From Kiloniella litopenaei (GTDB lineage Bacteria; Pseudomonadota; Alphaproteobacteria; Kiloniellales; Kiloniellaceae), in NCBI RefSeq assembly GCF_000982415.1, contig NZ_LANI01000005.1:124001-188000 (forward strand): DNA of 64,000 bases, read 5' to 3'. A program made the translations under genes and the position numbers. The notes below the pieces were generated by a model that made no database searches, was not told the origin of the DNA, and was given only the letters and a program-made list of their open reading frames with translations. Below, piece after piece: positions 34,516 to 43,901 of this stretch (within the stretch, counting starts at the first letter, position 1; every line of letters begins with the position of its first letter).

Positions 34516-35598
34516 TCAGGGGATGTAATATTGCTGCCCGAACCAACGCCAACGTCCATTGGGGCCAAGCATTGTGCAATTCAGACGCGCCCGCCCTGCT
34601 TTAAAGGGCTCTTTTAGTCGCACTTCTATTCGGCCCCCCCCGAGCTCCTGTATCGTTAGTTCACCCTGAGAACTATAACAGTTCAATCCCCGATAGGATC
34701 CGTTTTCGCGAGGTTTTATTTCTGGGGCAATGGTAAATCCGATAAGGGGTGGGTTTGTTGCCTCGGTGAGAGTCAAGTTCTCGGGGAGCACCGCAGATAC
34801 AGGGAGAGGCAGGCTGTTTATGGCCAGTTTAAAACGTTCCATTGTGCCAAAGCGGTCATTAAATGGGTAGCGCGGTAAAGCCATTAAGTTGGAATTGGGA
34901 CCAATGGCGCCTGAATGTTGGCCAAAAGCGGCTTTAAATCCTGCCACCTTTAAAACATTTTCCAGATCATTACTGATTTCGCCAAAAGGATAGGCAAAGA
35001 GATTGGGTTGTTTTCCCAGTGCACGTCTGAAAGTTTGATTGGATTGATCAATAATCTGCTTTTGTTCTTGTTGTGACAGGTGGGCAATGTGCCTGACTTC
35101 GTTCGCATGATTACCTATAGTTACAAGTGGATCAGAAGAAAGCTCTCTAATTTGGGACCAACTCATATAGCCGATCCGATTTTGATCAACTGCAGAGGTT
35201 GTTACAAACAGTGTGATCGGAAGCCCTGCTTTCTGCAAGACAGGCCAAGCCGTTTCGTAGAAAGAAAGATAGGCGTCGTCGATTGTGATTGAAATCGTTC
35301 GATCTGGCAGCGGTAAATTATTTTTGATGGCATCAACGACATCTGTAAGAGGGAGCACGTTATACTTACTGTCTTGGAGCTCTCGCACATGATCTGTCAA
35401 AACGGATAGAGCAGTACTGGTTGTTGGATATTTACTTTCTTCAAAGCGTTGATACATAATGACTACAGCGCTGTTTCCATTTGCACTTTCAATGGGTTTT
35501 TTTGCTTCCTGTGCTGATGCTATCTTTTGAAAGCCGCATATGCCGACGGCCGTTGCAAGAAGAAGAAAGAATAATGGAAAGCTTTTTAGTCTAAGCAT
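34516..35598 (-). CDS. Secreted polysaccharide deacetylase (NodB-fold) family protein
   Basis: A 360-aa exported protein with a Sec signal peptide (about 1-29, ending ASA). The NodB homology domain shows ITIDDAYLSFYE with the catalytic and metal Asp pair at D107/D108, and a metal-His region GNHANEVRH (H164 and H170, a wider spacing than the usual HxxxH). YPFGEISND follows as motif 3. The C-terminal 100 residues are a beta-rich extension. It probably trims a surface or periplasmic polysaccharide; the substrate is unknown. It is divergent from tsaB. Confidence 0.85.
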   Translation of the reverse strand: MLRLKSFPLFFLLLATAVGICGFQKIASAQEAKKPIESANGNSAVVIMYQRFEESKYPTTSTALSVLTDHVRELQDSKYNVLPLTDVVDAIKNNLPLPDRTISITIDDAYLSFYETAWPVLQKAGLPITLFVTTSAVDQNRIGYMSWSQIRELSSDPLVTIGNHANEVRHIAHLSQQEQKQIIDQSNQTFRRALGKQPNLFAYPFGEISNDLENVLKVAGFKAAFGQHSGAIGPNSNLMALPRYPFNDRFGTMERFKLAINSLPLPVSAVLPENLTLTEATNPPLIGFTIAPEIKPRENGSYRGLNCYSSQGELTIQELGGGRIEVRLKEPFKAGRARLNCTMLGPNGRWRWFGQQYYIP

Positions 35599-35738
35599 AG
35601 TCGCTCGTTCAGTTTTTAATCAGACATGGTTATTCGCGGTCTTCAATTGTAACAAAGCCCCATCGCGGATATAAGCCATAATGTTATTTAAGCTATGGGC
35701 TAAGTTAACCTGGGTGTCAAAGGGATGGTTTCACGATA

Positions 35739-36440
35739 ATGCGGGCTGATAATTCATTACTGCTTGGTTTGGATACTGCTGGGTCTTCTTGTTCTGTTGC
35801 GATTATCGACAAAGGCCAAGTACTTGTTTCGCGTAGTGAGACAATGCGGCGCGGACAGTCAGAACGCCTTTTGCCTATTGTGCAGGATTTGCTGGAGGAA
35901 ACTGGTAAAGATCTGATGGATATGGATGGCTTTGCCGTTACGACAGGTCCGGGCGGGTTTACGGGGGTTCGTATTGGCTTGGCTGCGGCTCAAGGCTTTG
36001 CCCTTGCATGCAACAAGCCCCTTGTCGGTGTGAATAATTTTGAGGTGCTGGCACGTGGTGTACCTTCTGATGAAAAGGGAGTCGAGACACAAGTTGTTGT
36101 TATCATTGATGCCAAGCGTGCTGATTTGTTTGTTCAAAGCTTTGATTCAAAGCTGAAGCCATTGATGGAACCTTTTTCAGTACTTCCAGAAGATTTAAAT
36201 AATAAATTGCCAAGTGGTCATCTGCTGTTGGTTGGGGATGGTATTGACCAGGCTATTGAGGAGCTGAAACAATCGGGTCGGAAAATAACCATTTCTAGGT
36301 CATCATCGAATGCTGATGCTCAAAATTTGTTGCTTTGTGCCATAGAACAAGACCTGTTTAATAAAGAAAATCAATCTGTTGAGCCACTGTACTTACGGGC
36401 TCCTGATGTTTCATTGCCGAAAGATAAAACAATATTTTAG
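35739..36440 (+). CDS. tsaB: tRNA threonylcarbamoyladenosine biosynthesis protein TsaB
   Basis: Partner of TsaD in making t6A37 in ANN-decoding tRNAs. The 233-aa ASKHA-fold product has LLGLDTAGSSCSVAI at the start and the TsaB hallmark GPGGFTGVRIGLAAAQGFA near residues 70-88. The catalytic metal residues of TsaD are absent, as expected. rimI follows after 8 bp, the usual order. Confidence 0.9.
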   Translation: MRADNSLLLGLDTAGSSCSVAIIDKGQVLVSRSETMRRGQSERLLPIVQDLLEETGKDLMDMDGFAVTTGPGGFTGVRIGLAAAQGFALACNKPLVGVNNFEVLARGVPSDEKGVETQVVVIIDAKRADLFVQSFDSKLKPLMEPFSVLPEDLNNKLPSGHLLLVGDGIDQAIEELKQSGRKITISRSSSNADAQNLLLCAIEQDLFNKENQSVEPLYLRAPDVSLPKDKTIF

Positions 36441-36448
36441 ATAAAGGT

Positions 36449-36907
36449 ATGAGTGACCTTCCCGAAGTAACTTTTTGCGGTATTGAGCATGTTGATCTTC
36501 TGGCCGAGATGCATTCACGGTCATTTGCCGTTTCCGCGTGGAATGCAAAAGATTTTTTGGGATTACTTATTCAAAAAACAAATAAGGGTTTTATTTATTG
36601 TAAAAATGGACACCCGGTTGGTTTTATTATTTGGCAAGAAGTTGCCGGAGAAGCTGAAATATTGACCTTTTGCGTTGATCCGGGGTCTCGTGGGCAGGGA
36701 TATTCAAAAAAAATCATTTCTCTTTTATTTGAGCACCTGAACCAAGCATCTGTTTATAAGATGTTTTTAGAAGTTTCTGAAGATAATATGATTGCGCTAT
36801 CTCTCTATCGGACTATGGGGTTCGAGGAAGTCGCCCGAAGATCCAAATACTACCACAGACCTGATGGTTTATCTGTTGATGCAGTTATCATGTCTGTGGA
36901 TATTTAA
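36449..36907 (+). CDS. rimI: GNAT acetyltransferase RimI
   Basis: N-alpha acetyltransferase, classically acting on ribosomal protein bS18. The 152-aa GNAT domain shows ILTFCVDPGSRGQGYSKKII, the acetyl-CoA pyrophosphate loop (R/Q-x-x-G-x-G/A), and LEVSEDNMIALSLYRTMGFEEVARRSKYY at the end, typical of RimI. An AAAGG precedes ATG 36449. Context after tsaB supports the name; substrate specificity is not proven by sequence. Confidence 0.85.
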   Translation: MSDLPEVTFCGIEHVDLLAEMHSRSFAVSAWNAKDFLGLLIQKTNKGFIYCKNGHPVGFIIWQEVAGEAEILTFCVDPGSRGQGYSKKIISLLFEHLNQASVYKMFLEVSEDNMIALSLYRTMGFEEVARRSKYYHRPDGLSVDAVIMSVDI

Positions 36908-37073
36908 ATGATTCTAAGCGTTATTGTTTTTGAAAAATTGAATGTAAATATTTTGCAGAAATTAACTTGAAATCTGTAAGAAATAACTTTAACTCACTTG
37001 TTGGTATGTTATGAATTAAATAATATTTTGATCATTACAAGATAACTTTATATTGGGAAAGAACAGTCATACT

Positions 37074-37487
37074 ATGTCTGAAGATAACTCCTCGTTAGAA
37101 TTAGTAGAACTTACAACCAGTCTTGTTTCAGCACATGTTTCCAACAATTCTGTAGCCGTGGCAGATTTGCCTCAATTGATCCGCGAGGTTTACGGTACCC
37201 TGTCCACATTGGGCCAGGAAGAAAAGAAAGAGCCAGAGCGTCCGACGCCGGCTGTATCTATTAAAAAATCCATCACGCCAGAATTTATTGTGTGTCTGGA
37301 AGACGGTAAGAAACTTAAAATGCTTAAGCGTCATTTAAAAACAGCATACAACATGACGCCAGAGGAATATCGCGAGCGCTGGGGTTTGCCACAGGATTAT
37401 CCAATGGTTGCGCCAAGCTATGCAAAACAACGTAGTTCTTTGGCAAAGCAGATTGGTTTGGGGACAAAAGCTAACAGAACCAAGTAA
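37074..37487 (+). CDS. mucR: MucR/Ros-family transcriptional regulator lacking two zinc ligands
   Basis: Prokaryotic zinc-finger-type regulator, often controlling exopolysaccharide, motility and virulence or symbiosis genes in alphaproteobacteria. The 137-aa product has a variable N-terminal half and a conserved C-terminal DNA-binding domain ending MVAPSYAKQRSSLAKQIGLG. Of the Cys2His2 zinc ligands only C74 and H87 remain; the second Cys is D77 and the final His position is A91. ATG 37074 fits the family start; TTG 37053 is a poorer alternative. The 165 bp upstream are strongly AT-rich, the kind of DNA MucR binds, so autoregulation is plausible. Confidence 0.9.
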   Translation: MSEDNSSLELVELTTSLVSAHVSNNSVAVADLPQLIREVYGTLSTLGQEEKKEPERPTPAVSIKKSITPEFIVCLEDGKKLKMLKRHLKTAYNMTPEEYRERWGLPQDYPMVAPSYAKQRSSLAKQIGLGTKANRTK

Positions 37488-37516
37488 TCAATTTTCTTTG
37501 AACTGATAAGCCTTAA

Positions 37517-37553
37517 AAAATGCGCTATCGGGCTTTTCTCGGTAGCGCATTTT
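37517..37553 (+). terminator. Terminator of mucR
   Basis: A 14-bp stem with one G-U pair (AAAATGCGCTATCG at 37517-37530 with 37540-37553), a 9-nt loop and a TTTT end within the right arm. Confidence 0.85.
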
Positions 37554-37614
37554 GTATAGATTAGAATTATTCAAAAAAGTAACCGTATTCATTAAAGATG
37601 AGCTCAGGGTAATT

Positions 37615-38037
37615 ATGGCATCAAAACTGGAAGTTCTTTGTGCTGAAAAAGGTCTGAAGATGACCGAGCAGCGACGCGTTATTGCAAGGGTTCTTTCTGA
37701 TTCTACGGATCATCCTGATGTAGAACAGGTATATCATCGGGCTTCCAAGCTGGATTCTAAAATTTCTATCGCGACTGTTTATCGGACCGTTAAGCTTTTT
37801 GAAGAAGCCAATATTCTTGAGCGGCATGATTTTGGTGATGGTCGTGCCCGTTATGAAGAGGTTACCGAGCGCGTCCATGATCACCTTATTGACGTGAATT
37901 CTGGGGAAGTTTTGGAATTTTCTGATGATGAGATCCACGAACTCCTGAGTAAAATGGCGCAAAAGCTTGGTTATCGCCTGGTTGATCATCGTCTTGAACT
38001 TTATGCTGTTCGTGAAGGCTGTAGTGCAATAAAATAG
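37615..38037 (+). CDS. fur: Fur family metal-responsive repressor (alphaproteobacterial Fur/Mur type)
   Basis: A 140-aa Fur-family regulator: winged helix (LKMTEQRRVIARVL; SIATVYRTVKLFEEANILE) followed by the dimerisation domain with VHDHLIDVNSGEVLEF and VDHRLELYAV. The CxxC pairs of structural-zinc Fur proteins are absent, as in alphaproteobacterial Fur/Mur proteins, which in rhizobia respond to manganese. ATG 37615 is chosen because MASKLEVLCAEKGLKMT is where family homology starts. It has its own region after the mucR terminator and lies upstream of the lipid acyltransferase pair. Confidence 0.85.
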   Translation: MASKLEVLCAEKGLKMTEQRRVIARVLSDSTDHPDVEQVYHRASKLDSKISIATVYRTVKLFEEANILERHDFGDGRARYEEVTERVHDHLIDVNSGEVLEFSDDEIHELLSKMAQKLGYRLVDHRLELYAVREGCSAIK

Positions 38038-38105
38038 ACACAATTTTCTGGCACAGTCCTCGCCATGTTTAAATTCGCTATGTCTATCCAGGGAACACGC
38101 TGAGC

Positions 38106-38924
38106 ATGAATGAGGGTACTTCACGACCCGTCGATGTAACTGCGGGACAACTTACGATCCGTTTAGCCGAGAGCGAACGGGAAGTTTTGGCCGCGCAGAA
38201 TTTGCGATATGATATTTTTTATCGCGAGAACTCCGCTCAACCAACACCAGAGATGGAAGAACAAAGCCGAGATTTTGATAGCTTTGATCCATTCTGTGAC
38301 CATTTGCTTGTTTTCGATAATGACCGGGGAACAGGGCCAGAAGCTGTTGTCGGCACCTATCGTGTCATGCGCCGCGAAGGTGCAAAAAAACGTGGACAGT
38401 TCTATTCGGTTGATGAATTCAATCTGGAAAAGCTGCTGAATTTTGATGGTGAAATTCTGGAGCTGGGGCGATCCTGTATCAATCAGGAATATAGACGCGG
38501 TTCGACAATGCAGCTTTTATGGCGCGGCATTGCCCAGTATGTTTTCACCTACGACATTCGATATATGTTTGGCTGTGCAAGCTTGCACGGCATTGATCCC
38601 AAGCAAATGAAGGTGCCTTTGTCGTACCTCTATCACAATCACCTTGCTGATCCTGAGATTCGCCCCAAGGCTCTGCCGGAAAGATTTAGTTCCATGAATC
38701 TTATGCCGGCGGATGAAATTGATCCCAAGGCAGCCATTAAAGAACTTCCCCCTTTGATTAAGGGCTATTTGAGGCTTGGCGGTGTTATTGGCGATGGCGC
38801 TGTGATTGATGAACAGTTTGGCACCACGGATGTCTGCGTGATTGTTGAAACAAGCCGTGTAACAGACAAGTATTATAAACATTATCGCCGTGAAACGGAC
38901 AATGCAGCACAACAGGTAGCGTGA
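38106..38924 (+). CDS. olsB: OlsB-like N-acyltransferase (ornithine lipid synthesis)
   Basis: GNAT-fold acyltransferase of the PF13444 type, 272 aa. Motifs include AAQNLRYDIFYRE near residue 30, EILELGRSCINQEYRRG near residue 120 and YDIRYMFGCASLHGIDP near residue 155, all typical of OlsB, which transfers a 3-hydroxyacyl chain from ACP to ornithine to make lyso-ornithine lipid. A PlsC/OlsA-like acyltransferase starts one base after its stop, completing the expected two-step pathway. The amino-acid acceptor is inferred from family and context. Confidence 0.8.
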   Translation: MNEGTSRPVDVTAGQLTIRLAESEREVLAAQNLRYDIFYRENSAQPTPEMEEQSRDFDSFDPFCDHLLVFDNDRGTGPEAVVGTYRVMRREGAKKRGQFYSVDEFNLEKLLNFDGEILELGRSCINQEYRRGSTMQLLWRGIAQYVFTYDIRYMFGCASLHGIDPKQMKVPLSYLYHNHLADPEIRPKALPERFSSMNLMPADEIDPKAAIKELPPLIKGYLRLGGVIGDGAVIDEQFGTTDVCVIVETSRVTDKYYKHYRRETDNAAQQVA

Positions 38925-38925
38925 T

Positions 38926-39762
38926 ATGTCGGACATCGCTGTAGCTTCTGGTTTGGGATCTGATTTAAGAGCCTCTTGCCGTTTGATCGTGTATGTCCTT
39001 TTCACTCTGGCTTTGATGCCGTTACAGCTTCTGCTTTTGCTCTTGCGATTGCCCGGGCGTTACAAATTACCCCTGTGGTATCATAATGCGACCTGCTTTT
39101 TGAATGGCATCAAGATCGTGACCCGCGGGCAGCAAAGCACACGTCAGCCGACACTCTATGTATCCAATCATGTTTCCTACTTGGATATTTCTGTTCTGGG
39201 CAGTTTGATTGACGGGCACTTTGTCGCGAAGTCTGAGGTTGGAAACTGGCCGTTCTTTGGATGGCTTGCAAAGCTATCCGGTACAGTTTTTATTCAGCGT
39301 CGTCGGCATAAATCCAGTGAAAGCCGCGATAATATGGCAAAGCGGCTTGGAAATGGTCGTGATTTGATTTTATTTCCAGAGGGTACTTCGAGTGATGGGA
39401 CCCGGGTACTCCCCTTCAAATCGGCGCTCTTTTCAGTTGCTCAGGCATCAGAAAACGATAGCCCCTTGCTGGTTCAGCCAATCTCTATTACATACACCCG
39501 GTTGGATGGTATGCCGATGGGGCGTCTTTGGCGCCCTTTTTATGCTTGGTACGGCGATATGGAATTGCCCGGGCATTTATGGCATGCGCTGGCTATGGGT
39601 GTTTTGACTGTAGAAGTTGAGTTCCTGGAGCCGGTAGAAGCGAGTTCTTTCGCCAATCGGAAAGATATGGCCAGTCACTGTCACAAGGCGGTATCCGGCG
39701 GTGTTTCCGATGCCTTGAGAGGGCGTAGATTACAAATAGCTTCAAATCCCAACAGATGGTAA
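38926..39762 (+). CDS. PlsC/OlsA-type 1-acyl acyltransferase
   Basis: Membrane-associated acyltransferase, 278 aa, with an N-terminal hydrophobic segment (about 22-42). The catalytic HX4D motif is NHVSYLD (about 79-85) and the acceptor-binding block FPEGTSSDGTRVLPFKSALF follows near residue 150. These features fit both 1-acylglycerol-3-phosphate acyltransferase (PlsC) and the lyso-ornithine lipid acyltransferase OlsA; adjacency to the OlsB-like gene favours OlsA, possibly bifunctional. Confidence 0.85.
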   Translation: MSDIAVASGLGSDLRASCRLIVYVLFTLALMPLQLLLLLLRLPGRYKLPLWYHNATCFLNGIKIVTRGQQSTRQPTLYVSNHVSYLDISVLGSLIDGHFVAKSEVGNWPFFGWLAKLSGTVFIQRRRHKSSESRDNMAKRLGNGRDLILFPEGTSSDGTRVLPFKSALFSVAQASENDSPLLVQPISITYTRLDGMPMGRLWRPFYAWYGDMELPGHLWHALAMGVLTVEVEFLEPVEASSFANRKDMASHCHKAVSGGVSDALRGRRLQIASNPNRW

Positions 39763-39821
39763 TTTAACAAGGTGTCTGAACGGTTTATCACATATGTAGC
39801 CGAAAATGACACTAGGCTGAA

Positions 39822-41240
39822 TTGGTAATTACGTTGGCAAAAAAGCTCTATATTAAGACCTATGGCTGTCAGATGAACGTCTATGATACGGTTCGGATGA
39901 CAGATGTTCTGGCTCCTTTGGGATATAAAACCGTTGATAGCCCCGACGCGGCAGACATGGTTATACTCAATACCTGTCATATACGCGAAAAAGCTTCCGA
40001 GAAGGTCTTTTCGGAACTTGGACAGCTGCGACGTTTGAAAGAAAAGCGCGAATCCGATGGTGATCGCATGCTCATCGGCGTTGCTGGCTGTGTAGCGCAG
40101 GCTGAAGGCGAAGAGATTCTACGCCGTGCCAAACAGGTCGATATGGTTTTTGGTCCCCAGACTTATCATCGTTTGCCCGAAATGGTTACCAAGGCTTTGG
40201 GGAATACATCGGGGCGGGGGATTTCCGACACGGATTTCCCGGTGGAATCCAAATTTGATTTCCTGCCAGAAGAAAGCCAGACACATGGTCCTTCTGCCTT
40301 TTTGTCTGTTCAGGAAGGTTGTGACAAATTCTGTACTTTCTGTGTCGTTCCCTATACCCGTGGAGCCGAATTTTCGCGCCCGGTAACGGCGATTGTCGAT
40401 GAAGCCAAGCGTCTGGTTGCCAACGGGACGCGTGAAGTTACCCTTCTTGGGCAGAATGTTAACGGCTATCACGGCGAAGGTGCGGACGGTAAAACATGGC
40501 GTTTGGGACGATTGCTCAGAGAGCTTGCCGAAGTTGATGGAATTGAACGTCTTCGTTATGTGACGTCGCATCCGAACGATATGGATGACGAGCTTATTGA
40601 TACCCATCGTGATCTTTCAGAGTTAATGCCGTATTTGCATTTACCGATCCAAAGTGGCTCTGACCGCGTTTTGGAAATGATGAACCGCAAACACACTGGG
40701 GACGAATACCGCCGGGTCATTGATAAGCTTCGGGATGCTTGTCCTGAACTGGCGCTGTCTTCTGACTTTATCGTCGGGTTCCCGGGCGAAAGCGATCAGG
40801 ACTTTGCTGATACCCTGCGTTTGGTTACCGATGTGAATTACGCCCAAGCCTATTCTTTCAAATACAGCCCGCGTCCGGGCACACCGGCTGCAAGTATTGA
40901 TGCCCAGGTTCCTGAAGATGTTAAATCGACACGTTTGGCAATGTTGCAGGAACTGCTCAATGCTCAGCAAATGGCTTTTAACCAGAGTATGATTGGCAAG
41001 ACACTTTCGGTTCTGATTGAACGTAAAGGCCGTGAAGTTGGTCAATTGGGGGGCCGTAGCCCTTACATGCAATCTGTCTTTGTGCAGGCACCGGAACGTC
41101 TGATGGGGCAAATTGTTGATGTCAAAATTGAAACAGCAAAGCCAAATTCTTTAACAGGTTCAGTAGTAACAGGTGACTTTGGTGTTTTTGACGCGCATAA
41201 TATGGAACATGCAAAAGCCGCAATGGAGGGACGCATTTGA
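39822..41240 (+). CDS. miaB: tRNA-2-methylthio-N6-dimethylallyladenosine synthase MiaB
   Basis: Radical SAM methylthiotransferase modifying i6A37 in tRNA. The 472-aa product has the UPF0004 domain with its three cluster cysteines ([21 protein letters not shown]), the radical SAM CxxxCxxC in [17 protein letters not shown] (about 166-182), and a C-terminal TRAM domain. No ATG lies at the N-terminus; TTG 39822 (an AGG sits about 6 bases upstream) or TTG 39834 is the likely start. It begins the miaB-phoH-ybeY-corC-lnt operon. Confidence 0.95.
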   Translation: MVITLAKKLYIKTYGCQMNVYDTVRMTDVLAPLGYKTVDSPDAADMVILNTCHIREKASEKVFSELGQLRRLKEKRESDGDRMLIGVAGCVAQAEGEEILRRAKQVDMVFGPQTYHRLPEMVTKALGNTSGRGISDTDFPVESKFDFLPEESQTHGPSAFLSVQEGCDKFCTFCVVPYTRGAEFSRPVTAIVDEAKRLVANGTREVTLLGQNVNGYHGEGADGKTWRLGRLLRELAEVDGIERLRYVTSHPNDMDDELIDTHRDLSELMPYLHLPIQSGSDRVLEMMNRKHTGDEYRRVIDKLRDACPELALSSDFIVGFPGESDQDFADTLRLVTDVNYAQAYSFKYSPRPGTPAASIDAQVPEDVKSTRLAMLQELLNAQQMAFNQSMIGKTLSVLIERKGREVGQLGGRSPYMQSVFVQAPERLMGQIVDVKIETAKPNSLTGSVVTGDFGVFDAHNMEHAKAAMEGRI

Positions 41241-42280
41241 CAGCCAGAGCTCGTAACGGACAAGCCGCTCGTGGTGCACGGCAGAATAAATTAATTGAGT
41301 TTGATGATAATAGTCTTCTCCCCATGCTTTATGGGGAACATGATCAGCATCTTGTTCGATTGGAACAGCACCTTGATGTGGATCTCGCTTCGCGTGGAAA
41401 TCAAGTATCAATAAGCGGTAGTAAAGATTCTGTAGCGACAGCTAAGGTTGTTTTAAAAGCATTATACGAACGATTGCAAAAAGGTCTGGATGTTGGCGAT
41501 AGCGAAGTTGATGCTGTTGTCCGCATGGCGCAAATCACACCGGATGTTGATGAAACCGAAAAGGCCGTAAAGTCAACGCATGGTGATGAGCTGGCAATCG
41601 TTACCCGCAAAAGACGTCTGAATCCGCGATCTCCGGGACAAGCTGCTTATATCAAAGCGATGCAACGTCACGAGCTGGTATTTGGCGTGGGGCCTGCTGG
41701 AACGGGCAAAACCTATATGGCCGTTGCCTATGGGGTGTCACTTTTGCTTAACGGGGATGTTGAGCGGATCATTCTCTCGCGTCCGGCTGTTGAAGCCGGG
41801 GAGCGGTTGGGTTTTCTTCCTGGGGATATGAAAGACAAAGTCGATCCTTATCTGCGTCCGCTTTATGATGCCCTGCATGATATGCTTCCTTCGGATCAGG
41901 TTATGGGACGGTTGGAAAACGGTGAAATAGAGATTGCTCCGCTTGCCTTTATGAGGGGGCGGACCTTATCAAATGCTTTTGTTATTCTGGATGAAGCTCA
42001 AAATACGACTCCAGTACAAATGAAGATGTTTTTGACCCGGCTTGGGGAACGTTCTCGCATGGTTGTGACGGGTGATATGTCACAGGTCGATTTGCCCAAA
42101 GGGCAATTATCTGGCCTTCGAGATGCCTCGCAGACGCTTGCCAAATTGGAAGAGGTCGGTTTCGTTCAGTTTGCGCATGCAGATATCGTGCGGCATGAGT
42201 TGGTGACCAAGATCGTACGCGCCTATGATAACCGTCAAAATAAAGGTGAAGCTGAAGAAAGAGATTTCTTTGATGGCTAA
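41237..42280 (+). CDS. phoH: PhoH family ATPase
   Basis: PhoH-like P-loop ATPase/RNA helicase-type protein, thought to act in RNA metabolism with YbeY. The 347-aa product has an N-terminal KH-like region, Walker A GPAGTGKT (about 152-159) and Walker B VILDEAQN near residue 248. The start is TTG 41237, overlapping the miaB stop; GGAGGG (41226-41231) precedes it at normal spacing and decides this start. Confidence 0.9.
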   Translation: MTARARNGQAARGARQNKLIEFDDNSLLPMLYGEHDQHLVRLEQHLDVDLASRGNQVSISGSKDSVATAKVVLKALYERLQKGLDVGDSEVDAVVRMAQITPDVDETEKAVKSTHGDELAIVTRKRRLNPRSPGQAAYIKAMQRHELVFGVGPAGTGKTYMAVAYGVSLLLNGDVERIILSRPAVEAGERLGFLPGDMKDKVDPYLRPLYDALHDMLPSDQVMGRLENGEIEIAPLAFMRGRTLSNAFVILDEAQNTTPVQMKMFLTRLGERSRMVVTGDMSQVDLPKGQLSGLRDASQTLAKLEEVGFVQFAHADIVRHELVTKIVRAYDNRQNKGEAEERDFFDG

Positions 42281-42334
42281 CCTGTCTGCAAGTTATCCGG
42301 AAATTGAAGGGCCTTCGCTCAGAGGGCTTGTTAG

Positions 42335-42961
42335 ATGTCTGATCTGATCATGGCCGAAGCTTTAGAGCGTTCTTTAAGTAATGAAGGCTCTGTCTTTAGA
42401 TCTTCGGGGTTTGATATTGAAGTTGAGGTTCGGGAACCTCAATGGTCTGATCGGCTTCCTCATCATCAGGCCCTGATCCACCGGGCTGTTGTTGCCGCTT
42501 ATGTCTTTGCTGGATTTTCTTCCGAAGCTTCTTCATCGGACACGACGCTTATTTCGCAAGCGGAACTATCTGTGGTCTTGGCGAATGACACTTCTGTACA
42601 AGCACTGAACAAAGAATACCGGGGTAAAGATAAGCCGACAAACGTACTTTCGTTTTCGACTTTGGATGATCCTGATGAAGCCGATCTTGCATCGCAGCGG
42701 GGTGTTTTACCTCTTGGTGATATTGTTTTATCTCTTGAAACCTTGATTTCAGAGGCAAATGAGCAATCTAAAAGGCTTGAAGATCATTTTACGCATCTTT
42801 TGGTGCATGGTGTTTTGCATTTGTTGGGGTATGATCACATTGAAGATGATGATGCGCTTGAGATGGAAGGGCTTGAGGTAGAAATTTTGAATAGGCTTGG
42901 TGTTAAGAACCCTTATGAGTTTGATGGCGATCGGCTTTTTGAGGGCGCGATAGATGAGTGA
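42335..42961 (+). CDS. ybeY: Endoribonuclease YbeY
   Basis: Metal-dependent rRNA maturation and quality-control endoribonuclease. The signature H-G-x-L-H-L-x-G-Y-D-H is present as HGVLHLLGYDH near residue 158. The 208-aa product is longer than many YbeY proteins, with about 25 extra N-terminal residues; AGAGGG before ATG 42335 supports this start. It overlaps corC by 8 bases. Confidence 0.9.
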   Translation: MSDLIMAEALERSLSNEGSVFRSSGFDIEVEVREPQWSDRLPHHQALIHRAVVAAYVFAGFSSEASSSDTTLISQAELSVVLANDTSVQALNKEYRGKDKPTNVLSFSTLDDPDEADLASQRGVLPLGDIVLSLETLISEANEQSKRLEDHFTHLLVHGVLHLLGYDHIEDDDALEMEGLEVEILNRLGVKNPYEFDGDRLFEGAIDE

Positions 42962-43895
42962 AATATCGGGAAATAGTAAATCGCTGCGCGACCAGGATGC
43001 AGAAACATCGTCGCGCGGCGGACTATGGAATTGGTTAACACGTAGCTTTGGTTTCAAAAATGGCGATTCCAGTCTTCGCGAGACAATGGAAGAAATCATT
43101 GAGGAGATCGAAGGCAGCGAAGATGAGGCTGCGTCATCTACGCCGATTGGTGAAGACGAGCGTGTCATGCTCGGAAATATCCTCAAGCTTCGCCATCTGA
43201 CCTGTTCGGATGTTATGGTACCCAGGGCTGATATTATCGCTGTGGACCTGGATACATCTATTGGCGATCTTATCGATATGATGAGCCGCGCCGGACATTC
43301 AAGACTGCCTGTTTTTCGGGAAACCTTGGACGATGTCATTGGTATGGTTCATATCAAGGATGTTCTGGAATATTCAAAAGGGGCTCGTAATCCCAATCTT
43401 GCCAGTATTGTGCGTCGCGTTTTGATCATTGCACCTTCTATGCGGGCTATTGATTTGCTTTTGGAAATGCGCATGTCGCGTGTTCATATGGCCTTGATCG
43501 TTGATGAATTTGGCGGAATAGACGGGCTTGTTACCATTGAAGATCTCGTAGAAGAAATTGTTGGAGAGATCGAAGATGAACATGATACCGACGAAGGTCC
43601 GCGTTTGTACCCACGCCCGGATGGCTCTTTTATTGCTGATGCGCGGTGCCCAATTGGTGAATTGGAAGAGAAGATAGGTCCGATCTTGACGGATGAAGAG
43701 CGTGATGAGGATATCGATACGCTTGGCGGGGTTGTTTTCTGGTTGGCAGACCGCATTCCTGCCAGAGGAGAGTTGATCGAACACGAGGAAACATCCGTTA
43801 TGTTCGAAGTGCTTGATGCCGATCCACGCAGAATCAAGCGTTTGAAAGTATGGAAAAACACAGCAACAGATAACGAAGAGCAAAAAGAAGGCTAG
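42954..43895 (+). CDS. corC: CBS-domain protein of the CorC/HlyC family
   Basis: A cytosolic CBS-pair protein, 313 aa. After an acidic N-terminal region (EETMEEIIEEIEGSEDEA-like) come two CBS motifs (about 80-200; VMVPRADIIAVD and HSRLPVFRETLDDVIGMVHIKD), then DEFGGIDGLVTIEDLVEEIVGEIEDEHD and a CorC_HlyC domain. It has no membrane segments, so it resembles CorC rather than the DUF21 transporters. Roles proposed for the family include magnesium/cobalt homeostasis. It sits in the usual slot between ybeY and lnt. Confidence 0.85.
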   Translation: MSEISGNSKSLRDQDAETSSRGGLWNWLTRSFGFKNGDSSLRETMEEIIEEIEGSEDEAASSTPIGEDERVMLGNILKLRHLTCSDVMVPRADIIAVDLDTSIGDLIDMMSRAGHSRLPVFRETLDDVIGMVHIKDVLEYSKGARNPNLASIVRRVLIIAPSMRAIDLLLEMRMSRVHMALIVDEFGGIDGLVTIEDLVEEIVGEIEDEHDTDEGPRLYPRPDGSFIADARCPIGELEEKIGPILTDEERDEDIDTLGGVVFWLADRIPARGELIEHEETSVMFEVLDADPRRIKRLKVWKNTATDNEEQKEG

Positions 43896-43901
43896 GCCAG
43901 T

